A stretch of 12,921 nt of DNA from a bacterium (lineage in GTDB: Bacteria > Electryoneota > RPQS01), in the NCBI GenBank assembly GCA_028711875.1, contig JAQTRJ010000023.1, positions 1-12,921 on the forward strand. Direction: 5' to 3'. The notes beneath the pieces are model-generated. The model made no database searches, was not told the origin of the DNA, and worked only from the letters and a program-made list of their open reading frames with translations. Position numbers and translations under genes: made by a program. Shown here one piece after another: positions 1-5,738 of the stretch (the stretch's first letter is position 1; each line of letters starts with the position of its first letter).

Positions 1-415
1 ACACGGGCACATTTACGGCTTTCACGGTCGCTCCAATGATTCGACCGAGCAGCGACAAATCCTTGAGCAGAGCCGCACCGCCTTCGTTGGCGATGATTTT
101 TTTCACCGGGCAGCCGAAGTTAAGATCAATTCCATCCGGCTGCAGCTCGGACAATATCGTTGCTGCATCGGCGGCCTGCTGCGGATTGGTGGCAAATAGC
201 TGAATGAAATACGGCCGCTCCTCGCCATGAAAAGCGGCCATCTGAAACGTCTTGGCATTGTCGCGGCGCGCGCCTTCCGCCGACAGCATCTCGGAGAACA
301 CCATCCCCGCGCCGTATCTCCGGCAGATCCGGCGCATGGCCGTGTTCGTATAGCCCGCCAGCGGTGCCAGAATTGCCGGAGAACTCAAACGAAGCGGGCC
401 GAGCCGGAATTCCAT
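1..415 (-). CDS. dus: tRNA-dihydrouridine synthase (Dus), N-terminal part, cut by left edge
   Basis: The 138 visible residues are the start of a flavin-dependent tRNA-dihydrouridine synthase, which reduces uridines in tRNA using FMN and NADPH. The FMN-site motif APLAGYTN lies at residues 17-24. The stretch SEMLSAEGAR (41-50) is typical of the DusB/NifR3 branch. The active-site motif NFGCP (99-103) carries the expected catalytic Cys at 102, followed by VKK. The rest of the TIM barrel and the helical domain lie beyond the left edge. The chosen start is the ATG at 415, where family members usually begin; no strong Shine-Dalgarno sequence is visible in front of it. The gene sits 59 bases after the methyltransferase gene on the same strand, so it is probably the distal gene of that transcript. 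The family call is firm; the DusB subtype is likely only. Confidence 0.9.
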   Translation of the reverse strand, partial: MEFRLGPLRLSSPAILAPLAGYTNTAMRRICRRYGAGMVFSEMLSAEGARRDNAKTFQMAAFHGEERPYFIQLFATNPQQAADAATILSELQPDGIDLNFGCPVKKIIANEGGAALLKDLSLLGRIIGATVKAVNVPV

Positions 416-474
416 CAGCAAGAGCTTTCCCGAAGGAAGAGAATCGTTCCGCGAAAAACGACGGTCATGCCGCG

Positions 475-1293
475 CTACCGATGTGCGGATTTGCCCTTCG
501 AGCGCGGCTTCTCGGCCACCGTGATCATCTCGCTCGAAAACCACTGCATTTCCCCCGGCGGCAGCAACCACGAACCGTAGAATTCAGGATTGACGAATCC
601 AGCCTGATCGAGCATCCCCCTCAGCTCGGGCGGTGTGTAACAGCGAATGCCGTCCGCTTCGGGATTATCTCCTTCGATGATGTTCGTGCCGTCAGGACAG
701 ACCAGTTCCCACCAGCCTCCGAGCCGGCAGGTGATCGGATTGAATTCTCCGCGATGCAGCAGAAATCCATCGTCGGTTTCAAGCCATTCCGGTCCCGTGT
801 GATTCGTTGCCGCGTAGGGATGTTGTCCGGTTAACAGGATTTTTCCCCCGGGTTTGACCGAGCGAAACAATCGGTCGAGGGTGGCGCGGTTTTCCGCATC
901 GGTTCCGAATCCGAAGCTCATTCCGAGAATCACCACGCGGTCGAACGGAGTCTCGGCCGCAAACGTTCGCATGTCTCCCACTGAAAATGTGGCCGGGAAG
1001 CGATGCTGCTTGGCCATACGGCGCGCGTAGCGAATGAGTGGGGGCGAGATGTCTATTCCGTGCACCTCGATCCCGCGTTCGGCCAGCAAGCGAGCCTGGA
1101 ATCCCGCTCCGCATCCCAGATCGAGAACGGTCATCCCCGGACGAAGGCCAAGCACTTCAAAGCAGAATTCGACGACTTGCTGATCTTTCCACGCGGTCGC
1201 TTCGTCACCGCGAATCAGGCGGATCCGCCAGAATTCCGCCCAGAATTCGTCCCAGGTTTTTTCGACGACGTTAAATTTTTTCAGTTTCGGCAT
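475..1293 (-). CDS. class I SAM-dependent methyltransferase, substrate unknown
   Basis: This is a 272-residue protein with a Rossmann methyltransferase core. Motif I, VLDLGCGAGF, is at residues 56-65, the acidic end of strand 2 is GIDIS (79-83), and the motif II/III region reads FSVGDMRTF (103-111). A post-core segment SVKPGGKILLTGQ (145-157) is also typical. No substrate-specific domain can be recognised. The tail at about 160-255 is rich in Trp and Gly (GGWWELVCP), as in ubiquinone/UbiE-like and small-molecule methyltransferases. An upstream in-frame ATG at 1416 would overlap the stress-protein gene by about 100 bases and add low-complexity sequence, so the ATG at 1293 is preferred. It lies 26 bases after the stress-protein stop, suggesting co-transcription. 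No strong ribosome site is visible. The fold is certain; the function is not. Confidence 0.85.
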   Translation of the reverse strand: MPKLKKFNVVEKTWDEFWAEFWRIRLIRGDEATAWKDQQVVEFCFEVLGLRPGMTVLDLGCGAGFQARLLAERGIEVHGIDISPPLIRYARRMAKQHRFPATFSVGDMRTFAAETPFDRVVILGMSFGFGTDAENRATLDRLFRSVKPGGKILLTGQHPYAATNHTGPEWLETDDGFLLHRGEFNPITCRLGGWWELVCPDGTNIIEGDNPEADGIRCYTPPELRGMLDQAGFVNPEFYGSWLLPPGEMQWFSSEMITVAEKPRSKGKSAHR

Positions 1294-1319
1294 GGATGGC
1301 TCGGTTGGCGGATCGAGGT

Positions 1320-1784
1320 TTAGGCCTCGATGTGAGGGGTTTGGATGACTAAGACCGGGCATTGGGCGTAGCGCACGATCCGCTCGGCCACCGAACCGAA
1401 GACGAATCTTCGCCATCCGGTGCGGCCATGCGTGGATAGAACCACCAGATCGGCGTCCTCTTCTTCGGCGATTTGTGACACGATCTTAGCCGCATCGCCC
1501 ATCTCGATGATCTCCCGCACGCGAAGCTCTTTGGCGGCGAATTTCCGAACGGCTTCGGAAAGGAGCCGCTTCGACTCGGTCTCGAGTTCGCGCTGATAAT
1601 TCAGATAGGCATCCGTGGCCGCGACGGAAGGATCGGGGGGAGTCGCTTTCGGGATATCGGGAACGACGTGAATGACGGTGAGCTCTGCGGAAAATTTCTG
1701 CGCCATCTCCGAAGCCACTTTGAGTGCTTCATGGGACGGTTCGCTGAAATCAATCGGACAGAGAATTTTCTTGAAGGGAAGCAT
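1320..1784 (-). CDS. universal stress protein (UspA family)
   Basis: This is a 154-residue single-domain Usp, the usual length for the family. It opens with the first strand and loop KKILCPIDFSEPS (5-17), including the conserved Asp at 12 that contacts nucleotide. The C-terminal ATP-binding loop reads STHGRTGWRRFVFGSVAE (117-134). This is the G-2X-G-9X-G-S motif with the first Gly replaced by Ser, a common variant in ATP-binding members. PVLVI (143-147) is the final strand. Such proteins act in the cytoplasm during starvation and other stress, usually as dimers. A clear Shine-Dalgarno sequence, GTGAGG, lies 5 bases before the ATG at 1784. The methyltransferase and Dus genes follow on the same strand with short gaps. 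Confidence 0.92.
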   Translation of the reverse strand: MLPFKKILCPIDFSEPSHEALKVASEMAQKFSAELTVIHVVPDIPKATPPDPSVAATDAYLNYQRELETESKRLLSEAVRKFAAKELRVREIIEMGDAAKIVSQIAEEEDADLVVLSTHGRTGWRRFVFGSVAERIVRYAQCPVLVIQTPHIEA

Positions 1785-1811
1785 GGTTGCCTCACGGGTT
1801 ACTATTTCGCG

Positions 1812-1925
1812 CTATCGCTTGTAGAGCTTCCACAGGCGATCCAGCGTCTTGCGCAGCGGCGCGGCCAAATGCGCGGGGTGTGGGTCACCTCCGGGGTGCT
1901 TTCTGCGTCGTGTGGCGGGCATTCG
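1812..1925 (-). pseudogene. C-terminal relic of a paralogue of the P-loop gene at 3130-3831
   Basis: Read leftwards, this stretch encodes PEVTHTP and then, after a one-base loss near 1866-1869, HLAAPLRKTLDRLWKLYKR and a TAG stop at 1814-1812. The last residues of the P-loop gene downstream of 3205 read PEVTDTPEHLSQPLRDALNRLW and so on. About 17 of 26 residues agree, and about 55 of 84 bases by hand alignment. No upstream body of the gene remains, because the TIR-like gene ends at 1968, just in front. This is a decayed paralogue, not a fresh duplicate. The right boundary given is approximate. A single sequencing error could explain the frameshift but not the missing N-terminal 90 percent. Confidence 0.6.
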
Positions 1926-1967
1926 AAAATGTGCCTCCGTAAGCAAGTGCAGCAGAGATTTCTCGAA

Positions 1968-2885
1968 TCACTTCGTGTGAACCACGATGTTCTCGCCGAC
2001 TGGTCCATGATCGTTGAACGCGACTGTGCATTCAATATCAGAGCCTTTGGTTATGGAGACCGCATCATCTATAAGCAGAAGAAGACTCTGCGTTTCTCCA
2101 CGATCCCCGACAACCTCGGCAAAACCGTACCCTTTTCCTGCGATAACTCGTGTGACAGTGCCGCGAAGCTTGCTGCCTCGAACAAATACTCGCGATGCAC
2201 GCCGGTTTTTCGCGTCTGGAAGAGGTTCCTGGGGAATGAATACAACGGACTTCTCCTCGGCCACCTCCATAGCGCTCGAGAACAGATACGTCTGATTAAA
2301 GTAGAAGTCCTCCTCGCCGGCTCGGATGAATCCGAACTTTTCGTGAGGTCGCCATGCCGTGACAATTCCGTGAACGAAGTCATTCACTGCGGGGTGTGGT
2401 ACGGTCTTCGGCTTGCTGGACAATGCGATCACTTCGCTCTCGGTATGATGCTCGGCCAGTAAAGCTTCGATCGCACGATGGAGTTCCTCCTTCAGGCGTG
2501 CGGCACCTGCGAATGTGAAGTCGTACCAAAGGACTCGCCAGGCACGGAGATCAAACGGAACGTCGTCTTTGTTCTGAGATAATAGAATGACCCGTTTCCA
2601 GAGCACATGACTCAATCCCAATTCGTACATCACGTTGGGATTTTTCCCCGTTAAGTCTGCGATAACAATTTCGGCTGTCTGCAGCGAATCCCAGATATCT
2701 CCAAGAATTCCCGAGGATGAATAGATTTCGTCGGCACGCTTGCATTGCATGCCCATGGATTCGACGAGCGGCTTGATCCCATGCTCATAGACGGCCGTCA
2801 TGGCTTCCTGATATGGCATGAGAACGAAGCATGTTCCCGGTTTCGGTGAAAGCCTTCGCACAAAAAAATCCGAAGCGCTTTTCAT
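1968..2885 (-). CDS. TIR/nucleoside-deoxyribosyltransferase-like domain fused to two cold-shock-like (OB-fold) domains
   Basis: This 305-residue protein has two parts. Residues about 17-145 form a Rossmann-like domain: strand 1 CFVLMPYQ (19-26), RADEIYSSSGI (50-60), then AEIVIADLTGKNPNVMYELG (71-90) and VPFDLR (109-114). The NPNVxYELG signature, with Glu 88, is the hallmark of TIR-like/NDT-like nucleotide-processing domains; that Glu corresponds to the catalytic Glu of deoxyribosyltransferases and TIR NADases. Residues about 172-235 resemble a cold-shock domain, with an RNP1-like KFGFI (183-187) and an RNP2-like DFYFN (193-197). A second, weaker copy at about 240-304 has KGYGFAEV (251-258). 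The protein thus couples a likely nucleotide-cleaving domain to nucleic-acid-binding domains, an arrangement expected of a sensor-effector. AAGGA lies 6 bases before the ATG at 2885. It follows the P-loop gene on the same strand. The activity is inferred, not shown. Confidence 0.8.
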   Translation of the reverse strand: MKSASDFFVRRLSPKPGTCFVLMPYQEAMTAVYEHGIKPLVESMGMQCKRADEIYSSSGILGDIWDSLQTAEIVIADLTGKNPNVMYELGLSHVLWKRVILLSQNKDDVPFDLRAWRVLWYDFTFAGAARLKEELHRAIEALLAEHHTESEVIALSSKPKTVPHPAVNDFVHGIVTAWRPHEKFGFIRAGEEDFYFNQTYLFSSAMEVAEEKSVVFIPQEPLPDAKNRRASRVFVRGSKLRGTVTRVIAGKGYGFAEVVGDRGETQSLLLLIDDAVSITKGSDIECTVAFNDHGPVGENIVVHTK

Positions 2886-2954
2886 TGTCTATCCTTCGAT
2901 TAAGCCTTTGCCATGCGATTCAAGAACAGGCTCAGCGGACGGCGGTATGAACTC

Positions 2955-2970
2955 CCACGATTCCCCGTGG
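2955..2970. repeat. small hairpin in the spacer upstream of the TIR-like gene
   Basis: CCACG and CGTGG form a 5-bp stem around a 6-base loop (ATTCCC on the plus strand). It lies about 70 bases before the start codon at 2885. On its own it is weak evidence. It is listed because it adds to the larger hairpin at 3029-3099 in the same 244-base spacer. Confidence 0.35.
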
Positions 2971-3028
2971 CGAATTTCTCCGATCTCTCAACTAGTGCTG
3001 CTTCTAAGAAGGTTTTCGCGCTAAGGAT

Positions 3029-3099
3029 GCGGCGGCGGCCGCTTGCGCCCGCCCCGCATCCGAGTCCACCACTGGGCAGACGCAAGCGGCGGCCGCGGC
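3029..3099. repeat. large GC-rich imperfect inverted repeat between the P-loop and TIR-like genes
   Basis: Arms 3029-3047 and 3081-3099 are 19 bases long and pair at 17 positions, around a 33-base loop. Each arm contains the 8-base palindrome GCGGCCGC, and ten consecutive bases (CGCAAGCGGC and its complement) pair perfectly at the loop end. A further short pairing, AAGGT at 3009-3013 with ACCTT at 3112-3116, could extend the structure. No T-run follows on either strand, so it is not a standard rho-independent terminator. It fills most of the non-coding space between two co-oriented genes and would be transcribed with them. Confidence 0.7.
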
Positions 3100-3129
3100 A
3101 ACAACGAGACGACCTTTCGAGAAACGGCA

Positions 3130-3831
3130 CTAGGAGCGGGCGAGTCTCCACAAGCGATTCAGAGCATCGCGCAGCGGCTGGGAAAGATGCTCGGGAGTAT
3201 CCGTCACTTCCGGTTCGTTCACCAGCACGGAATAGGGAATCGTGACACCCTGACGCTGCAGCGTGCCTTCGAGTCCCGTCGCCAGGTGCGCCCAGTCGTT
3301 TTCTTTGTAGTAAAACTCCATTTTCTCATCGGGCAGACTGTGATAGAGAATGGAGTGCGCGAGTTCAGGACGGAACCGGCGGCGGTTCTTGCGGACGGAC
3401 TCCTCGTAGGACACCTGAAGATACAGGATGCCCGCGCGTTTCAGCACCTCCGGCGAGACCACGTCCAGAGCATGGCCGATTCCGTCTTTTCCGCCGCGCG
3501 CGAATTCAAACAGTACGGTCTTGCCCGCATCGCCCAGGGCCAGATGCTTTTCGAAGGCGACGTTCATCTTCATCAGGAAAAAATCCCACGCCCACTCTTC
3601 CTTGAAATAGAGCTTCTTGTCCGTCCACAGCCGCTCGCGTCCGGACTGCTCGAGGATTTTATCCTCCTCGAATTTCTCCCAGATATAGGGAAAATCGTCA
3701 ATTTCCACGATCTCCCCGACGTGAAAGTCCCGTTTGCGTGTGGCGGGATCAAGTTTTTTCAGGAAATCAATGACTTCGCTTTTCCCGGCGGCAGGCCGGG
3801 CGGTGATGATAATGGTGTGAAAAATGTCCAT
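3130..3831 (-). CDS. P-loop NTPase, kinase-like, function unknown
   Basis: This is a 233-residue cytoplasmic protein. The Walker A loop is ARPAAGKS (11-18), in which the first Gly of GxxxxGK[ST] is replaced by Ala. VLFEFARGG (106-114) is a candidate Walker B strand. SYEESVRKNRRRFRP (141-155) is an Arg-rich segment resembling the LID of nucleotide or small-molecule kinases. I do not recognise the substrate. The start at 3831 is chosen because AGGGA lies 8 bases upstream and the P-loop then sits at its usual distance from the N terminus; an in-frame ATG at 3915 lies upstream of the likely promoter. It diverges from the rRNA methyltransferase gene. A diverged C-terminal relic of a relative lies at about 1812-1925, beyond the TIR-like gene, so this family was once duplicated here. 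Confidence 0.75.
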   Translation of the reverse strand: MDIFHTIIITARPAAGKSEVIDFLKKLDPATRKRDFHVGEIVEIDDFPYIWEKFEEDKILEQSGRERLWTDKKLYFKEEWAWDFFLMKMNVAFEKHLALGDAGKTVLFEFARGGKDGIGHALDVVSPEVLKRAGILYLQVSYEESVRKNRRRFRPELAHSILYHSLPDEKMEFYYKENDWAHLATGLEGTLQRQGVTIPYSVLVNEPEVTDTPEHLSQPLRDALNRLWRLARS

Positions 3832-3873
3832 GGGATTGTCCCTGAGAGTTGCCTTTGAATCTTTAATGATTAC

Positions 3874-3902
3874 AATATAATCGGTACGGCTCTCAAATGC
3901 AA
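3874..3902 (-). promoter_or_regulatory. candidate sigma-70-type promoter for the P-loop gene
   Basis: On the minus strand TTGCAT (3902-3897) and TATATT (3879-3874) are separated by 17 bases, placing a start site near 3867, about 35 bases before the ATG at 3831. The -10 box matches the consensus at 5 of 6 positions, the -35 at 3 of 6. The surrounding sequence is AT-rich compared with its neighbours and lies between divergent genes, as expected of a promoter region. Confidence 0.45.
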
Positions 3903-3956
3903 GCCTCAAAGCCATTGTCCGCTCTTCAAGATGTCTATTAATATAGGGATACCATT

Positions 3957-5162
3957 TTGAACGATGCCGAATCAGTTCCCGTGGTGCTTTCCGGGGTCGA
4001 GATGGTGAAGCTAAAAGCGGGTGCGGACAAGCGCATCCGGGACGGCCATTCGTGGATTTTTTCGAACGAACTGGTGGACGGCTTTCAGAGTTACGAATCG
4101 GGAAGGCCGGTGCAGGTTGTGGATCACAAGGGGAAGCTCATCGGCGTCGGTACCGTCAATCCCCACAGTCTGATTGCCGTGCGCCTGTTCTGTCGTGAGC
4201 GGGTGGAAATCGGCCAAGCGTTTCTCCGGCAGCGGATCGCAAGGGCGGTGGCCTTGCGGGAGCGGCTGCTGCCGGGGGAGAGGGTGTGCCGGCTTATATA
4301 CGGCGAGTCGGACGGACTGCCCGGCCTGATCGTGGATCGCTACGGGGACGTGCTGGTCGTGCAGTCGGGTACGGCCGGGATGGATCGCCTGCTGCCTATC
4401 GTGACCAATCTCCTTGTTGAGTCATTCTCGCCGCGAGCCATTGTCATGGCTAACGACGCGTCCGTGCGTGAGCTCGAGGGCATCCGGCTCTATCGCGAGG
4501 TCGCGTGGGGTTCGCTGGGCGGCCCGGTAGCGGTAGAGCAGGATGGACTCCGTTTCCTCGTGGATCCGCTGCACGGGCAAAAGACCGGCTTGTTCCTCGA
4601 TCAGCGCTGGAGCCGGCTGCTCTTGGCTTCGTTTATCCGTCCCGGCGACCGCGTGCTCGATCTGTTCTGCTATTCGGGAGGTTTCGGGCTGTATGCGCTG
4701 AAGGCCGGAGCCGCGCACGTGACCTTCGTGGATTCCTCGCAGGCCGCGCTCGACATGGCCGCCGAAAACTCCCGCTTGAACGGTTTTGGCGAGAGGATTT
4801 CTCTGGTCAAGGCGGACGTATTCGAGTTCGTGAAATCGCCCTCCGAGCGGTTCGACGCGGTGGTTCTCGATCCTCCGGCCCTCGCTAAAGGCAGGAAGAA
4901 CGTCCCGGCGGCTTTGCGTGGCTATCGCGATCTGAATGCCCGCGCGATGGTGTGGGCTAATAACGGAGGTATCCTTGCCACGGCCAGTTGCTCAGGATTG
5001 GTTCACGTGGATTCTTGGCTGGACAGCCTCCGCGAAGCCGCCCAGAAAGCACAAAAGACCCTCCGCTTCATCGCTCGCGGCGGCCAGTCCCCCGATCATC
5101 CCGTCCTCGCCTCCATGCCCGAAACCGAGTACCTCAAGTTTGCCATCGGAGTGATTGAATAA
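3957..5162 (+). CDS. rlmI: RlmI-type 23S rRNA m5C methyltransferase (PUA + SAM methyltransferase)
   Basis: This 401-residue protein matches E. coli RlmI, the enzyme that makes m5C1962 in 23S rRNA, along most of its length. An N-terminal PUA domain (about 16-90) contains the family motif HSWIFSNEL (31-39) and VVDHKGK. A linker holds YGESDGLPGLIVDRYG (115-130). The catalytic domain has DPLHGQKTGLFLDQR (203-217), motif I VLDLFCYSGGF (233-243), the DPP motif VLDPP (303-307), and SCSG (344-347) with the expected nucleophilic Cys at 345. The start is taken as TTG at 3957 because AGGGA lies 7 bases upstream. An ATG at 4002 (residue 16) is possible and would match the RlmI N terminus more closely. 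It diverges from the P-loop gene. A hairpin field follows the stop codon. Confidence 0.9.
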   Translation: MNDAESVPVVLSGVEMVKLKAGADKRIRDGHSWIFSNELVDGFQSYESGRPVQVVDHKGKLIGVGTVNPHSLIAVRLFCRERVEIGQAFLRQRIARAVALRERLLPGERVCRLIYGESDGLPGLIVDRYGDVLVVQSGTAGMDRLLPIVTNLLVESFSPRAIVMANDASVRELEGIRLYREVAWGSLGGPVAVEQDGLRFLVDPLHGQKTGLFLDQRWSRLLLASFIRPGDRVLDLFCYSGGFGLYALKAGAAHVTFVDSSQAALDMAAENSRLNGFGERISLVKADVFEFVKSPSERFDAVVLDPPALAKGRKNVPAALRGYRDLNARAMVWANNGGILATASCSGLVHVDSWLDSLREAAQKAQKTLRFIARGGQSPDHPVLASMPETEYLKFAIGVIE

Positions 5163-5200
5163 AGAAAGACAAACCGAGCAGCATTTCAGAGTAGCTTCTT

Positions 5201-5253
5201 CCCTGGGTCGGGCCTCCGGCCCGACAGCATCGGGGCAGAGCCCCGACCCAGGG
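5201..5253. repeat. nested palindrome: two hairpins within an outer stem
   Basis: Two hairpins stand side by side: TCGGGCC/GGCCCGA (5208-5224, loop TCC) and TCGGGGC/GCCCCGA (5230-5246, loop AGA). The outer bases 5201-5212 (CCCTGGGTCGGG) and 5242-5253 are perfect complements over 12 bp and compete with the inner stems. The unit can therefore switch between a two-hairpin form and one long stem. It begins 39 bases after the methyltransferase stop and has no T-run, so it is not an ordinary terminator. Confidence 0.75.
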
Positions 5254-5275
5254 GGGATTTTCAACACCGCCGAGC

Positions 5276-5291
5276 CACGTGTCCCCGCGTG
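5276..5291. repeat. TCCC-loop hairpin 1
   Basis: CACGTG (5276-5281) pairs with CGCGTG (5286-5291), with one G-T wobble, around the loop TCCC. The flanks CGAGC and CCGGA match those of the related hairpins at 5316 and 5636. Confidence 0.5.
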
Positions 5292-5315
5292 TCCGGAACG
5301 TAGGGAGTCCGCCGA

Positions 5316-5335
5316 GGCATGCGTCCCTGCGTGCC
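5316..5335. repeat. TCCC-loop hairpin 2
   Basis: GGCATGCG (5316-5323) pairs with TGCGTGCC (5328-5335) over 8 bp, with two wobbles, around the loop TCCC. Its stem differs from hairpins 1 and 3 but its loop and flanks agree. Confidence 0.5.
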
Positions 5336-5380
5336 CGGAACCCTCTCGCTTGATTGCCAACTCCACGTGTGCTAACTTAA

Positions 5381-5614
5381 TGATCGCCGTGCGGGGTCGC
5401 TGACCCCGCCGGAATCGCACTGCCGTGCGCGGCTACGTTTTGCCTCGGGTAACTCTGGAGAGTCACCACCGGGAATATGGAGCACACCGAGCCCGCCTGA
5501 TCGCCGTGCGGGGTCGCTGACCCCGCCGGAATCGCACTGCCGTGCGCGGCTACGTTTTGCCTCGGGTGACTCTGGAGAGTCACCACTGGGAATATTGACA
5601 GCGCCGAGCCCGCC
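5381..5614. repeat. tandem direct repeat, two copies of a 117-base unit
   Basis: Copies at 5381-5497 and 5498-5614 are aligned without gaps and differ at seven positions by hand count, five of them clustered near the end of the unit. Each copy holds three hairpins. The first is GCGGGGTC/GACCCCGC with loop GCT (5391-5409 and 5508-5526). The second is CGCAC/GTGCG with loop TGCC (5416-5429 and 5533-5546). The third is GGTRACTCT/AGAGTCACC with loop GG (5448-5467 and 5565-5584). The third stem has one A-C mismatch in copy 1, and a G in copy 2 makes it perfect. Confidence 0.9.
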
Positions 5615-5635
5615 CGAATCATGAATTGCGCCGAG

Positions 5636-5653
5636 CCGGGCGTCCCCGCCCGG
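5636..5653. repeat. TCCC-loop hairpin 3
   Basis: CCGGGCG (5636-5642) pairs perfectly with CGCCCGG (5647-5653) around the loop TCCC. It is preceded by GCCGAG, as are the other TCCC hairpins. Confidence 0.55.
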
Positions 5654-5673
5654 TCGGTATACATGAGCGCGGC

Positions 5674-5693
5674 GGCGAATCTCCAGATTCGCC
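5674..5693. repeat. 9-bp perfect palindromic hairpin
   Basis: GGCGAATCT (5674-5682) pairs with AGATTCGCC (5685-5693) around a CC loop. It closes the hairpin field 45 bases before the DUF4236 start codon. Its shape (9-bp stem, 2-base loop) matches the third hairpin of the 117-base unit, but its sequence does not. Confidence 0.6.
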
Positions 5694-5738
5694 CCAATGA
5701 AATGAATCCCTACTACGACAAGTACTTATGGAGGGGAA

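Larger units (their letters stand above)
5163..5738. other. 575-base non-coding region filled with short hairpins and a tandem repeat
   Basis: No credible gene lies between the rRNA methyltransferase and the DUF4236 gene. Short open frames here run through palindromic repeat sequence and resemble no family. At least twelve short stem-loops occur in about 500 bases, each with a stem of 5-10 bp and a loop of 2-4 bases. They are listed separately below. The pattern is that of interspersed palindromic elements (REP/BIME-like) rather than one regulatory leader. Confidence 0.75.

Noticed and set aside
1294..1416. A longer methyltransferase starting at ATG 1416
   Set aside because: It would overlap the stress-protein gene by about 100 bases and add an Arg/Pro-rich, non-conserved leader; the ATG at 1293 follows the stress-protein stop neatly.
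1668..2462. A 264-codon plus-strand open frame across the stress-protein and TIR-like genes
   Set aside because: It runs antisense to two genes with clear family motifs and Shine-Dalgarno sites; its translation shows no family features.
3029..3099. Rho-independent terminator of the P-loop gene
   Set aside because: The stem is strong, but the 33-base loop and the absence of a T-run on the minus strand (ATCCTTAGC follows) argue against it.
3043..3858. A 271-codon plus-strand open frame opposite the P-loop gene
   Set aside because: It is antisense to a gene with a Walker A motif and its own promoter; it starts inside the inverted repeat and has no recognisable domain.
3915..3944. A plus-strand promoter for the rRNA methyltransferase (TTGTCC and TTAATA)
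   Set aside because: The implied start site would fall within or next to the ribosome site just before the TTG start. The boxes are weak, so I do not list it.
5381..5614. A CRISPR array
   Set aside because: There are only two adjoining 117-base copies with no unique spacers, and the repeat is far too long. There is no cas gene in the window.
4992..5697. Several open frames of 80-140 codons in the hairpin field, both strands
   Set aside because: Their products repeat the palindromic DNA, contain no domain, and partly overlap the 3' end of the rRNA methyltransferase gene.
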